11,808 nt of DNA from Candidatus Zixiibacteriota bacterium (GCA_900498245.1 LS998015.1:2183616-2195423); one strand, 5' to 3'. Counted from the stretch's first letter, positions 1 to 11,280 are shown. Notes: generated by a model from the sequence alone, not told the origin. Numbers and translations: made by a program.

Positions 1-161
1 CGCGCCACTTTGCGCAGGGCAGAGTTCGGCTTTTTGGGCGTGCTGGTATAAACCCTGGTGCAAACTCCCCGCTTTTGAGGGGAACCCTTAAGCGCCGGAG
101 TGGTCGTTTTCGACTGAACCATCTTGCGCCCTTTGCGAATCAACTGACTTATAGTCGGCAA
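1..161 (-). CDS. rpsL: 30S ribosomal protein S12 (5' part; gene runs off the window)
   Basis: S12 sits at the 30S decoding centre and helps control translational accuracy. The first 53 residues are visible and match the family throughout: the N-terminal [13 protein letters not shown] block, then [20 protein letters not shown] and SALRKVA. The start is a TTG at 159-161. It is chosen because the family begins exactly at MPTI and the next Met is residue 14, inside the conserved region. A Shine-Dalgarno sequence (AGGA, spacing 7) precedes it. Lys43 and Lys44 of TPKKPN, where streptomycin-resistance changes fall in other bacteria, are the ordinary wild-type residues. The gene follows rpoC by 74 bp with no terminator-like hairpin between them. 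It is the usual first gene of the str operon (rpsL-rpsG-fusA), whose remainder would lie beyond the window start. Identity is near certain. Confidence 0.97.
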   Translation of the reverse strand, partial: MPTISQLIRKGRKMVQSKTTTPALKGSPQKRGVCTRVYTSTPKKPNSALRKVA

Positions 162-168
162 GGCTTCT

Positions 169-172
169 TCCT
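169..172 (-). promoter_or_regulatory. Shine-Dalgarno of rpsL (supports TTG start)
   Basis: On the minus strand AAAGGAAG lies just upstream of the TTG, with AGGA spaced 7 nt from it. No ATG or GTG is available nearby in frame, so this site fixes the TTG as the start of S12. Confidence 0.75.
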
Positions 173-235
173 TTATAAAAAAATTAATGTCCTAAACAAA
201 AATAGAACCGTAATTTATTATTATCTCCATCTCTG

Positions 236-4327
<4,092 letters not shown>

Positions 4328-4334
4328 CTCTAAA

Positions 4335-4340
4335 CTCCTT
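4335..4340 (-). promoter_or_regulatory. Shine-Dalgarno of rpoC (supports GTG start)
   Basis: The minus strand reads AAGGAG, then seven bases, then GTG. This strong site decides the rpoC start, since no ATG occurs in frame before residue 104. Confidence 0.85.
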
Positions 4341-4348
4341 TATCTGAC

Positions 4349-4380
4349 TGCCGCTCCGCGGCAATTTGTTTACGAATTGC
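4349..4380 (-). promoter_or_regulatory. Two overlapping inverted repeats in the rpoB-rpoC gap
   Basis: The 85-bp gap holds two perfect 6-bp stems that share bases. In transcript order the first is GCAATT-8 nt-AATTGC (4361-4380). The second is TGCCGC-GGA-GCGGCA (4349-4363). Bases 4361-4363 belong to both, so only one can form completely. Neither is followed by a U tract, so this is not an intrinsic terminator. The distal hairpin ends about 8 nt before the rpoC Shine-Dalgarno. Possible roles are processing, mRNA stability or translation control; none is shown. Confidence 0.4.
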
Positions 4381-4412
4381 AAGTTGATAGATTTCAAACA
4401 TCACGGGATTCA

Positions 4413-7400
4413 TCACTTCTCTACCAGCTTGACATCCAATCCCAGCGACTGCAGTTCTTTTATAAGAACATTGAACGACTCCGGAATGCCGGGTCCCGGC
4501 GGATTCTCGCCCTTTACAATCGCCTCGTACACCTTGCTCCGGCCGGTGACATCATCCGATTTTACCGTCAGAAGTTCCTGCAGGGCATACGCCGCTCCGT
4601 ACGCTTCCATCGCCCAGACTTCCATTTCTCCGAATCGCTGGCCGCCGAATTGGGCCTTGCCGCCGAGCGGCTGCTGGGTGACCAGACTGTAAGGGCCAAT
4701 CGACCGGGCGTGAATCTTGTCGTCCACCAGGTGTGACAGTTTCATCATATATATATTTCCGACCGTCACTTCGCTGTTGAACGGATCCCCCGTGTAACCG
4801 TCCAGAAGGCGAACCTTGCCGCTTTCCGGCAAACCCGCTTCCTTCAGTTTCTCCCGGATCTGTTCCATGGTCGCCCCGTCGAACACCGGCGTCGCCACCC
4901 GAACATTCAGTCTCTGCGCCGCCCAGCCGAGGTGGGTTTCCAGAATCTGGCCGACATTCATACGGGACGGCACCCCGAGCGGATTCAACAGAATATCCAC
5001 CGGTGATCCGTCCGAAAGATACGGCATATCTTCAATCGGTACCACCCGAGAGACGACTCCCTTGTTGCCGTGGCGTCCCGCCATCTTGTCGCCGACCGAC
5101 AGCTTACGGCGGATGGCAATTTTGACTTTCACCAGTTGCTTGACACCCGGGGGCAACTCCGCTCCGCGTACCACTTTGTCGATTTCAACCGCCATCTCGG
5201 CATCCTTGACCGCCACCAAGTCGGCCGCCTGCCGTAAGATATTGTCCACTTTCTTATTCAGCGAAGCATTATCCGTGTAGCCGTCCGGCGCATAGGCCGC
5301 ATCATAATCGAACGTTTCCATATGAGCGGCATCATACTTATGCCCGGCCCGGACCAGCACCGAATTATCGGCGGTCGCTCGAATCGTACTGCTCGTTTGA
5401 CCGTCCAGCATCTCCGCCATGCGGTGATTGCGGTGATTGACTATATTCAGTTTCAACTTCCCGAAATGCCGCTTGATATGCGCAATCTCGGTTTTCTCCT
5501 GCTTCTTGGCTTCCTCGGTCCTTTCCTTCCGCGAAAAGACCTTGGTATCGATAACGACACCCTTCATTCCCGGCGGCGCCTTCAACGAAGCATCCTTGAC
5601 GTCTCCGGCCTTCTCGCCGAATATCGCCCGCAAAAGTCTTTCCTCGGGCGAGAGTTCGGTTTCTCCTTTGGGGGTCACTTTGCCCACCAGGATATCGCCG
5701 GCCTCGACTTCGGCGCCCACACGCACGATTCCGCGCTCATCGAGATTCAGAAGCGCCTCTTCGGAAACATTCGGGATTTCCCTCGTGATTTCTTCCGAGC
5801 CCCGCTTGGTATCGCGAACCTGAAGTTCGAATTCCTCTATATGCAGCGATGTAAAAATATCATCCCGGATCAATCGCTCCGAGACAATTATAGCATCTTC
5901 AAAATTGTATCCCCGCCACGGCATAAAAGCCACCGTTACATTATATCCCAGGGCCAATTCTCCGGCCTCCGTTCCCGGACCGTCCGCAATTACCGTCCCC
6001 GGATCAACCGCATCCCCTTCCTTGACCGCGGGTCGATAATTAATGCAGGTGTCCTGGTTGGAACGGCGGAATTTGGTCAACGGATATTCATCATCCTCGT
6101 AAAAGCCGAGTTCATCGGTCTTGGGACGCGCCGAAGGCTTGATTATGATTTTGTCGGCCGCGGCATAGACCACGGTCCCCGGACGGCGCGCCGTCATGGC
6201 CGCCCCGGAATCGATTGCCACCTTCTCCTCCATCCCGGTGCCCACAATCGGGGCCTGTGTTACCAGGAGAGGCACCGCCTGCCTCTGCATGTTTGATCCC
6301 ATCAGGGCGCGGTTAGCGTCATCGTGCTCAAGGAACGGAATCAGCGAGGCCGCCACGGATACAATCTGCTTGGGCGAGACATCGACATAATCGACCTCTT
6401 CCGGTTTCACTACCGGGTAGTCCGCCCGGCTTCTCGCCTTGACCAGTTCGTTGGCGAAATGACCGTTCTTGTCGATCGGTTCGTCGGCCTGGGCGATCAC
6501 ATACCGGTCCTCTTCGTCCGCCGTCAGGAACACGATTTCATCGGTGACTTTCCCTTTTTTGACCTTTCGATACGGCGTCTCCAAAAATCCATATTTATTT
6601 ATGCGGGCGAAGGTCGACATCGATGCAATCAAACCGATATTCGGCCCTTCCGGCGTCTCGATCGGGCAAATTCGTCCATAATGGGTATGATGCACGTCGC
6701 GGACCTCGAAGCCGGCTCTTTCCCTGGTTAAGCCGCCCGGCCCCAGAGCCGACAGGCGCCGCTTGTGAGTCAGCTCCGACAACGGATTGGTCTGATCCAT
6801 AAACTGCGATAATTGTGATGACCCGAAGAATGTATCGATCACGGCCGACACCGTCCGGGCGTTAATCAGAAGTTGCGGGGTCACCGGTTCGCTGTCCTTT
6901 AGCGAAAGCCGCTCTCGTATCGCCTTGGCCACTCGCGAGAGTCCCACCGAAAACAGATTCGACAGCAATTCCCCCACGGTTCGGGCGCGGCGGTTCCCCA
7001 GATGGTCGATATCATCGACAAAGCCGGTCCCGTTGCGGAGGGCCGTCAGATAATTTATGATTGAGAGTATATCTTTCACATCCAGCACCGTCGTGGTCAG
7101 GGGAATCTCCAGCCCGAGGCGCTGATTTATCATATACCGGCCGACTTCCCCCAAATCATAGCGCTTGGTATTGAAAAACAATTTTTCCAGAAGCGCTTCG
7201 GCCATTTCCATGGTCGGCGGCTCCCCCGGCCGAAGAAGAGAATAGATCCTTGATAAAGCATCTTCACGGCTCTTGGTGGGGTCCTTCTTGATTGTATTGA
7301 CAATGACCAGAGCGTCACGCACATTGGTTCGCTCGATCAATTTCACTTTTTTGACCCCGGCCTCTTTTATTTTATCGAACGTATTCTCTTCGATAAAATC

Positions 7401-8183
7401 GCCGGCGGCCGCGATAATTTCGCCGGTTTCTTTATTAACAATCGATTCCGCCGCCACCTGGCCGATGAAGGCCTCGGCCTTCTTCCCGGCGAGTTCCGTC
7501 GCTACTACATTATAAAAAGTGCTTATGAGTTCTTCGTCCGTGGCGTACCCGACCGCGCGCAGTAATGTCGTCACCGGCAATTTACGCCGCGAATCGATAT
7601 GCACGAACATGATATCATTGACGTCCACCACGAATTCCAGCCAACTGCCGCGATACGGAATTATACGGGCTGAATAGAGAATCTTGCCGTTGGGATGGGT
7701 CTCTTCATCGAAAAATACCCCCGGCGAACGATGCAACTGGGAAACTATCACCCTCTCGGCGCCATTTATGATAAAAGTTCCCCAGCGCGTCAGAAGCGGC
7801 AGCTCCCCGAGATAAACATCCTGTTCGATTACATCCTTTACCTGCTTTTCTTCTCCCTCACCTTGCTTGGACATCAGTCGCAGGGTGGCGCGCAGCGGGG
7901 CCGCAAAAGTCATGTTCCGTTCCCGGCATTCATCAATCGAATAGCGGGCCGTCCCGAGAGAATAATTCACGAATTCCAAAACGAAATTTTCGTTGATATC
8001 CGTGATGGGAAAGATTTCCTTGAAAATCTGCTGCAGGCCCTGATTGGCCCTCTTTTCCGGAGCAATGTCTGTCTGGAGAAAAGTATTGTACGATTCCAGC
8101 TGAATATCCAGCAGATCCGGCATCTCGGCCGCATCGCTTATGGTTCCGTAGCTAATTCTCTCCGGCTTTGTTTTGTTGGCCAA
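4413..8183 (-). CDS. rpoB: DNA-directed RNA polymerase subunit beta
   Basis: RpoB is the second-largest RNA polymerase subunit, forming one side of the active-site cleft and the rifampicin pocket. The 1256-residue protein (E. coli 1342) is complete. The rifampicin cluster I is at 454-485; Gln460, Asp463, His473, Arg476, Ser478 and Leu480 are the sensitive-type residues, while Thr465 replaces E. coli Asn518. The segment with [14 protein letters not shown] is at 506-519. The active-site lysines in [12 protein letters not shown] are Lys1033 and Lys1041. A large insertion of the SI2 type spans roughly 885-1005. The C-terminal clamp segment has [20 protein letters not shown] near 1180-1199. The start is TTG at 8181-8183: the family-typical RISYGTI stretch at 9-15 lies before the first internal Met (21), and a strong AGGAGG sits 5 nt upstream. 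It follows rplL after a 277-bp non-coding gap that may tune its expression relative to the ribosomal genes. Confidence 0.99.
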   Translation of the reverse strand: MANKTKPERISYGTISDAAEMPDLLDIQLESYNTFLQTDIAPEKRANQGLQQIFKEIFPITDINENFVLEFVNYSLGTARYSIDECRERNMTFAAPLRATLRLMSKQGEGEEKQVKDVIEQDVYLGELPLLTRWGTFIINGAERVIVSQLHRSPGVFFDEETHPNGKILYSARIIPYRGSWLEFVVDVNDIMFVHIDSRRKLPVTTLLRAVGYATDEELISTFYNVVATELAGKKAEAFIGQVAAESIVNKETGEIIAAAGDFIEENTFDKIKEAGVKKVKLIERTNVRDALVIVNTIKKDPTKSREDALSRIYSLLRPGEPPTMEMAEALLEKLFFNTKRYDLGEVGRYMINQRLGLEIPLTTTVLDVKDILSIINYLTALRNGTGFVDDIDHLGNRRARTVGELLSNLFSVGLSRVAKAIRERLSLKDSEPVTPQLLINARTVSAVIDTFFGSSQLSQFMDQTNPLSELTHKRRLSALGPGGLTRERAGFEVRDVHHTHYGRICPIETPEGPNIGLIASMSTFARINKYGFLETPYRKVKKGKVTDEIVFLTADEEDRYVIAQADEPIDKNGHFANELVKARSRADYPVVKPEEVDYVDVSPKQIVSVAASLIPFLEHDDANRALMGSNMQRQAVPLLVTQAPIVGTGMEEKVAIDSGAAMTARRPGTVVYAAADKIIIKPSARPKTDELGFYEDDEYPLTKFRRSNQDTCINYRPAVKEGDAVDPGTVIADGPGTEAGELALGYNVTVAFMPWRGYNFEDAIIVSERLIRDDIFTSLHIEEFELQVRDTKRGSEEITREIPNVSEEALLNLDERGIVRVGAEVEAGDILVGKVTPKGETELSPEERLLRAIFGEKAGDVKDASLKAPPGMKGVVIDTKVFSRKERTEEAKKQEKTEIAHIKRHFGKLKLNIVNHRNHRMAEMLDGQTSSTIRATADNSVLVRAGHKYDAAHMETFDYDAAYAPDGYTDNASLNKKVDNILRQAADLVAVKDAEMAVEIDKVVRGAELPPGVKQLVKVKIAIRRKLSVGDKMAGRHGNKGVVSRVVPIEDMPYLSDGSPVDILLNPLGVPSRMNVGQILETHLGWAAQRLNVRVATPVFDGATMEQIREKLKEAGLPESGKVRLLDGYTGDPFNSEVTVGNIYMMKLSHLVDDKIHARSIGPYSLVTQQPLGGKAQFGGQRFGEMEVWAMEAYGAAYALQELLTVKSDDVTGRSKVYEAIVKGENPPGPGIPESFNVLIKELQSLGLDVKLVEK

Positions 8184-8188
8184 AACAA

Positions 8189-8194
8189 CCTCCT
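8189..8194 (-). promoter_or_regulatory. Shine-Dalgarno of rpoB (supports TTG start)
   Basis: The minus strand reads AGGAGG, five bases, then TTG. The near-perfect anti-16S match offsets the weak start codon and fixes the start of RpoB. Confidence 0.88.
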
Positions 8195-8252
8195 CTTACG
8201 AAAAGTAAAGGAGAGACCGATGCAAGATTCCGCACAGAAGAAAAGGAAAAGG

Positions 8253-8274
8253 AAAAAACCTCTTTGATAGAGTT
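8253..8274 (-). terminator. Possible weak attenuator between rplL and rpoB
   Basis: In the transcript, AACTCT-ATCAA-AGAGGTT can form a 6-bp stem with one bulged G. The run of T on the minus strand (8253-8258) begins within its 3' arm and leads into TTTTCC repeats. The stem is short and AT-rich, so at best it would be a partial terminator upstream of rpoB. A segment AGAGT upstream (plus-strand 8291-8295) could pair with ACTCT of the left arm and prevent the stem. In E. coli a partial attenuator lies in the same rplL-rpoB gap; equivalence here is inference. Confidence 0.33.
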
Positions 8275-8373
8275 GAATCCCTCATCGGCGACTCTGCTTT
8301 CTCTTTCAATTAATCTCCCGGCAGCCCAGCTGTCCGAGGAGCATTTTCATACAGACTATTCGCCGTATATCTC

Positions 8374-8395
8374 ACCTGTGTCAGGTTGCCCTGAC
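8374..8395 (-). promoter_or_regulatory. GNRA-capped hairpin and overlapping alternative stem upstream of rpoB
   Basis: On the minus strand GTCAGG-GCAA-CCTGAC (8380-8395) is a perfect 6-bp stem capped by a GCAA tetraloop, a GNRA-class loop. The right arm can instead pair as ACCTG-ACA-CAGGT (8374-8386). The two structures are mutually exclusive. There is no U tract, so termination is not indicated; RNA processing or protein binding is possible but unproven. Confidence 0.4.
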
Positions 8396-8400
8396 TATGT

Positions 8401-8409
8401 TTTATACCA
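8401..8409 (-). promoter_or_regulatory. Possible extended -10 promoter element in the rplL-rpoB gap
   Basis: The minus strand reads TGGTATAAA, an extended -10 (TGn followed by TATAAA). No convincing -35 lies 16-18 bp upstream. If used, it would start an rpoB transcript near 8394, at the base of the GNRA hairpin. This is weak evidence from motif matching alone. Confidence 0.2.
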
Positions 8410-8460
8410 ACGGTTAAACAGACCGCTGACCGGTTTGTTCCCGTCTCGAGAAATCCCCGA

Positions 8461-8847
8461 TTACTTAATCTCAACCTGGGCGCCGACTTCCTGTAGTTTC
8501 TCCATCGCCGCCTTCGCCTCGTCCTTGGAAATCCCTTCTTTTACCTTTTTGGGCGCACCGTCAACCAGATCCTTGGCCTCTTTCAAACCGAGACCGGTAA
8601 GTTCACGAACCACTTTGATTACCTGGATCTTTTTGTCTCCGGCACCGTTGAGAATAAGATCGAACTGCGTCTTCTCCTCCACCGCCGCGGCACCGCCTCC
8701 GGCCGGACCGGCCGCTACCGCCACCGGCGCCATCGGCGTCACGCCGAACTTGTCCTGAATCGCTTTTGACAAATCCGCCAGTTCCATCGCGGAAAGAGAA
8801 GCTATCTTCTCAACTATTTCATTGATTACTGCGTTTTCTGAAGCCAC
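8461..8847 (-). CDS. rplL: 50S ribosomal protein L7/L12
   Basis: L7/L12 is the multi-copy stalk protein that recruits and stimulates translational GTPases. The 128-residue product has three parts. The N-terminal dimerisation and L10-binding region is about 1-35 ([20 protein letters not shown]). A flexible Ala/Pro/Gly hinge covers about 37-56. The C-terminal factor-binding domain begins at QFDLIL, with [20 protein letters not shown] near 74-93 and a VEIK end. The start is GTG at 8845-8847: this gives the usual family length and follows AGGA at spacing 8. An in-frame TTG at 8905-8907 would add 20 basic residues unlike L12 and has no good ribosome site. The upstream 124-bp gap contains a strong hairpin. 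The bases before the start are A-rich, as often seen at highly translated genes. Confidence 0.97.
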   Translation of the reverse strand: MASENAVINEIVEKIASLSAMELADLSKAIQDKFGVTPMAPVAVAAGPAGGGAAAVEEKTQFDLILNGAGDKKIQVIKVVRELTGLGLKEAKDLVDGAPKKVKEGISKDEAKAAMEKLQEVGAQVEIK

Positions 8848-8855
8848 TTTGTTTA

Positions 8856-8859
8856 TCCT
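8856..8859 (-). promoter_or_regulatory. Shine-Dalgarno of rplL (supports GTG start)
   Basis: The minus strand has AAAGGAT within an A-rich stretch, with AGGA spaced 8 nt from GTG at 8845-8847. This, plus family length, favours the 128-residue product over the longer TTG-initiated reading. Confidence 0.75.
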
Positions 8860-8905
8860 TTCATTTTCTTTCTTATTTCGTCTTAACCCGCGGCCTTCTC
8901 TGATC

Positions 8906-8927
8906 AAACGGATGGGCCGATCCGTTT
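8906..8927 (-). promoter_or_regulatory. Perfect 8-bp hairpin in the rplJ-rplL gap
   Basis: AAACGGAT and ATCCGTTT flank a 6-nt loop (CGGCCC on the minus strand). The stem ends about 45 nt before the rplJ stop codon's downstream partner is reached, and nearly 60 nt upstream of the rplL GTG. Bases following the stem are GATCAGAG, with no U run, so it is not an intrinsic terminator. An mRNA processing or stabilising element affecting L12 dosage is a plausible but unproven role. Confidence 0.5.
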
Positions 8928-8971
8928 AGAAGCATGACCCTTCCGGCCGTTTCAATGCCCTTAAATTTCTA

Positions 8972-9487
8972 TCAACCTTTCGATTTCGCCAGTGCGTCCA
9001 CCGTCCCGATCAATTCCTGGAAGACACCGTCCAACGACATAATCAGTGAACTGAACGGTGATTCGACGGCGGATACTATCTGCGAAAGGAGAACTTCGCG
9101 CGACGGCAACTCGGCCAGGCGCAAAACATCCTTACCGGTAAAAAGCTGATTATCAAGAACAAACGCCTTTATTACCGGTTTCTGCCGCTCTTTGAAAGAA
9201 TTATACAGAATTTTGGCCGGGACCGACGGATCATCGAATCCGAAGGCCAGCGCCGTCTGACCGGCCAGGTGGCCGACAATATTCTCGAAATTCGTATCTT
9301 TGGCGGCAATCTTTATCAAAGTATTTTTGGCCACCAGATACTTCACGGAACTCTCGCGAAGATTCTTGCGGAGTTTCGTCATATCTTCAACATTCAAACC
9401 GGAGTAGTCGGTCACGAATACCGCTTTGGCGTCGGTCAAATATTTCTTTACTTCATCAACTGATTGTAATTTTTCTGGTTTCGGCAT
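8972..9487 (-). CDS. rplJ: 50S ribosomal protein L10
   Basis: L10 anchors L12 dimers to the 23S GTPase-associated centre next to L11. The protein has 171 residues (E. coli 165). The N-terminal rRNA-binding domain shows the family blocks AVFVTDYSGLNVEDMTKLRK and then VKYLVAKNTLIKIA. The C-terminal portion from about 130 (SREVLLSQIVSAVESPFSSL) forms the helix that carries L12 dimers; I cannot tell from the sequence whether two or three bind. The start is ATG, with AGGATGG lying directly after the rplA stop codon. The gap to rplA is only 13 bp, indicating translational coupling. That leaves no room for a separate L10-binding leader like the one before E. coli rplJ. rplL follows after 124 bp. Confidence 0.97.
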   Translation of the reverse strand: MPKPEKLQSVDEVKKYLTDAKAVFVTDYSGLNVEDMTKLRKNLRESSVKYLVAKNTLIKIAAKDTNFENIVGHLAGQTALAFGFDDPSVPAKILYNSFKERQKPVIKAFVLDNQLFTGKDVLRLAELPSREVLLSQIVSAVESPFSSLIMSLDGVFQELIGTVDALAKSKG

Positions 9488-9500
9488 AATTATCCATCCT

Positions 9501-10205
9501 CTATTTCTTCAGATCCGCCAGAAGCGACTGGTAATCAAGTTTAAGTCCGACGCCCATCGTTGAGCAAACTGAAAGACTTTTCAAATATTGTCCCTTGGCT
9601 GCGGCCGGTTTGGCCTTGACCAGCGCATCCACGAATGTCTTAATATTTTCTATCAGGGCTTCCTCGGTGAACGAGACCTTTCCTACCGCCACCGCTATAT
9701 TTGCCTGACGATCCACGCGGTATTCGATTCGCCCCGCCTTCAATTCCTTTACCGTTCTCCCGATATCCATCGTCACCGTCCCGGCTTTGGGGTTGGGCAT
9801 CAAGCCTCTCGTGCCCAAAATCTTCCCCAGGCGGCCGATAATTTTCATCATGTCCGGAGTTGCCACCGCGACGTCGAAATCAAGCCACCCCCCCTGAATC
9901 TTCTCCACCAAATCATCGGTCCCGACAAAATCGGCTCCGGCCGCTTTGGCTTCGGCGTCTTTTTCCCCGGCCGCAAATACCAGCACCCGGATTTTCTTGC
10001 CCGTTCCGTTCGGAAGAGCCACCGTTCCGCGCACCATCTGGTCGGCGTGTTTCGGATCGACCCCCAGACGGGCCGCCACTTCCACCGATTCGTCGAATTT
10101 GCATTTGGCGTTTGCTTTGATTAATTTTACGGCATCAGGAAGCAGGTAGTACTTGGTCCGGTCAACCTGCTCATAATACCCTTTGTACCTTTTTGAATGC
10201 TGCAT
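9501..10205 (-). CDS. rplA: 50S ribosomal protein L1
   Basis: L1 forms the mobile L1 stalk that guides deacylated tRNA from the E site, and in many bacteria it represses its own operon. The 234-residue length is standard. The two halves of domain I enclose domain II: the N-terminal part runs KRYKGYYEQVD to VRGTVALPNGTGK (59-70). The family signature GKILGTRGLMPNPKAGTVT is at 127-145. The C-terminal part has KAKPAAAKGQYLKSLSVCST and MGVG (198-220). The ATG start at 10203-10205 is preceded by AGGAGAAT. It lies 59 bp after rplK in a gap with a GC-rich hairpin, and 13 bp before rplJ. The N-terminus (MQHSKRYKG) differs slightly from the common MAK-type opening but is the right length. Confidence 0.98.
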   Translation of the reverse strand: MQHSKRYKGYYEQVDRTKYYLLPDAVKLIKANAKCKFDESVEVAARLGVDPKHADQMVRGTVALPNGTGKKIRVLVFAAGEKDAEAKAAGADFVGTDDLVEKIQGGWLDFDVAVATPDMMKIIGRLGKILGTRGLMPNPKAGTVTMDIGRTVKELKAGRIEYRVDRQANIAVAVGKVSFTEEALIENIKTFVDALVKAKPAAAKGQYLKSLSVCSTMGVGLKLDYQSLLADLKK

Positions 10206-10224
10206 ATTCTCCTATTCTCCCTGC

Positions 10225-10244
10225 GGCCGCCCTGCAGGCGGTCC
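10225..10244 (-). repeat. GC-rich inverted repeat in the rplK-rplA gap
   Basis: On the minus strand GG(A)CCGCC-TGCAG-GGCGG-CC forms a 7-bp stem with one bulged base and a 5-nt loop. The plus strand over 10223-10238 contains GCGGCCGC immediately followed by CCTGCAGG, two abutting 8-bp palindromes. There is no U tract. It could be a dispersed palindromic repeat unit, an mRNA structure between the L11 and L1 cistrons, or chance; only copies elsewhere in the genome would tell. Confidence 0.4.
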
Positions 10245-10264
10245 AGGTGCTGACGAATTGATAT

Positions 10265-10690
10265 TTAACCTTCTACTTCAATTCCCATGGAACGGGCCGT
10301 TCCCGCCACCATTGACATCGCCGTTTCCAGGGTCGCCGCATTGAGATCAACCATTTTCAACTCGGCGATCTCGCGGACCTGCTGCATGGAAACTTTTCCC
10401 ACCTTGTTGCGGTTCGGCTCTCCCGAACCTTTTTGTAAACCGGCCGCCTTGACCAGCAGAACCGATGCCGGCGGCGTCTTGGTCACGAACGTGAATGTCT
10501 TGTCGACATAAACCGTGATGACCACGGGCGTTGTAATGCCCCCCAGATGCTGGGTCTGGGCGTTAAACGCCTTGCAAAACTCCATGATATTGACACCGTG
10601 CTGCCCCAGGGCCGGTCCGACCGGCGGAGCCGGATTGGCCGCACCGGCAGGAATCTGCAATTTAATCGTTGTTAGTACTTTCTTCGCCAA
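10265..10690 (-). CDS. rplK: 50S ribosomal protein L11
   Basis: L11 binds the GTPase-associated centre of 23S rRNA at the base of the L12 stalk and is required for RelA-mediated stringent response in bacteria that have it. The 141-residue protein is full length. The N-terminal domain has [20 protein letters not shown] and [18 protein letters not shown], including the proline-rich helix (about 18-30) contacted by thiopeptides in other species. The C-terminal rRNA-binding domain has [14 protein letters not shown] and ends in [13 protein letters not shown]. The start is TTG at 10688-10690: it gives the family MAKK opening, and the next Met is residue 36. GGAG lies 8 nt upstream. An ATG at the end of that GGAG is out of frame. 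It follows nusG after 32 bp and precedes rplA by 59 bp. Confidence 0.98.
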   Translation of the reverse strand: MAKKVLTTIKLQIPAGAANPAPPVGPALGQHGVNIMEFCKAFNAQTQHLGGITTPVVITVYVDKTFTFVTKTPPASVLLVKAAGLQKGSGEPNRNKVGKVSMQQVREIAELKMVDLNAATLETAMSMVAGTARSMGIEVEG

Positions 10691-10698
10691 TTTATCAT

Positions 10699-10702
10699 CT
10701 CC
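10699..10702 (-). promoter_or_regulatory. Shine-Dalgarno of rplK (supports TTG start)
   Basis: The minus strand reads GGAG, eight bases, TTG. The intervening ATG is in a different frame, so the TTG is the only start that gives the conserved MAKK N-terminus of L11. Confidence 0.72.
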
Positions 10703-10722
10703 AAATCAGTCTAAATATTGTC

Positions 10723-11265
10723 TCATGCTTTCTGTTTAACCGGCTCTATCTGAAGAAAATCAAGCTCCACCGGCGTGGGACGTCCGAATATCGAAACCAT
10801 TACCTTTATCTTCTTGCGTTCCAGATTGACTTCGCTCACAAATCCCGAAAAATCGGCAAATGGTCCGTCGATTACTTTGACCGGATCGCCTGCCTGGTAC
10901 GGTACGTCGGTCGTCTCGGCCGTCCGGGATCGATCAATCTGACCTATGATTCGCTCTACCTCATTTTCCAGAAGTGCATGCGGCTTTCCGGCCGCACCGA
11001 CAAAATTGGTGATGCTCGGCGTCGAAACCACCAGATTCTGTGACTCCTGATCCAGATCCATTTCTACCAGAATATAACTCGGCAGAAATTTCTTGGTCGA
11101 GGTCGACCTTTTGCCCTGCTTCATTTCGGTCACTTGCTCCGTCGGGATCAGAATGCGGCCGAATTTGCTCTCCATTGCGGAATTCGCAATTGCCGATTCC
11201 AGGTACTTCTTGGCCTTCTGCTCGTGCCCGGAATAGGTATGAACTACATACCAGCGTAACGCCAT
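10723..11265 (-). CDS. nusG: Transcription termination/antitermination protein NusG
   Basis: NusG binds the RNA polymerase clamp, modulates pausing, and links polymerase to Rho or ribosomal S10. The 180 residues match a standard two-domain NusG. The NGN domain starts at RWYVVHTYSGHE (4-15), with KRSTSTKKFLPSYILVEMDL (52-71) and ITNFVGAAGKPHAL (85-98). A linker leads to the C-terminal KOW domain from about 124 (AGDPVKVIDGPFADFSGFV) to the FLQIEPV end. No extra domain is inserted. The ATG start follows secE by 15 bp, and the AAGGA upstream overlaps the secE stop codon, suggesting coupled translation. The secE-nusG-rplK order is widely conserved. Confidence 0.98.
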   Translation of the reverse strand: MALRWYVVHTYSGHEQKAKKYLESAIANSAMESKFGRILIPTEQVTEMKQGKRSTSTKKFLPSYILVEMDLDQESQNLVVSTPSITNFVGAAGKPHALLENEVERIIGQIDRSRTAETTDVPYQAGDPVKVIDGPFADFSGFVSEVNLERKKIKVMVSIFGRPTPVELDFLQIEPVKQKA

Positions 11266-11280
11266 CGGTCTCTCTCTTCC

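Noticed and set aside
172-199. Promoter-like TTGTTT-16 bp-TATAAA upstream of rpsL
   Set aside because: Its start point would fall at about 165, inside or past the rpsL Shine-Dalgarno, leaving almost no usable leader. The gap is AT-rich, so a chance match is likely.
5322-6296. Long plus-strand open frame (324 codons) opposite rpoB
   Set aside because: It is the antisense shadow of rpoB: Arg/His-rich low-plausibility protein, no family match that I can recognise, and full overlap with conserved catalytic sequence.
8306-8350. 14-codon open frame (MKMLLGQLGCREIN) in the rplL-rpoB gap, possible leader peptide
   Set aside because: No Shine-Dalgarno precedes it, it has no run of regulatory codons, and it does not sit suitably against the candidate attenuator stem.
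8853-8864. Three-codon ATG-AAA-GGA-TAA reading just upstream of rplL
   Set aside because: It overlaps the rplL Shine-Dalgarno itself and is out of frame with rplL; this is expected by chance in the A-rich leader.
8848-8907. N-terminal extension of rplL to an in-frame TTG (20 extra residues)
   Set aside because: The extra residues are basic and unlike any L12 N-terminus, and the GTG at 8845-8847 has the better ribosome site and family length.
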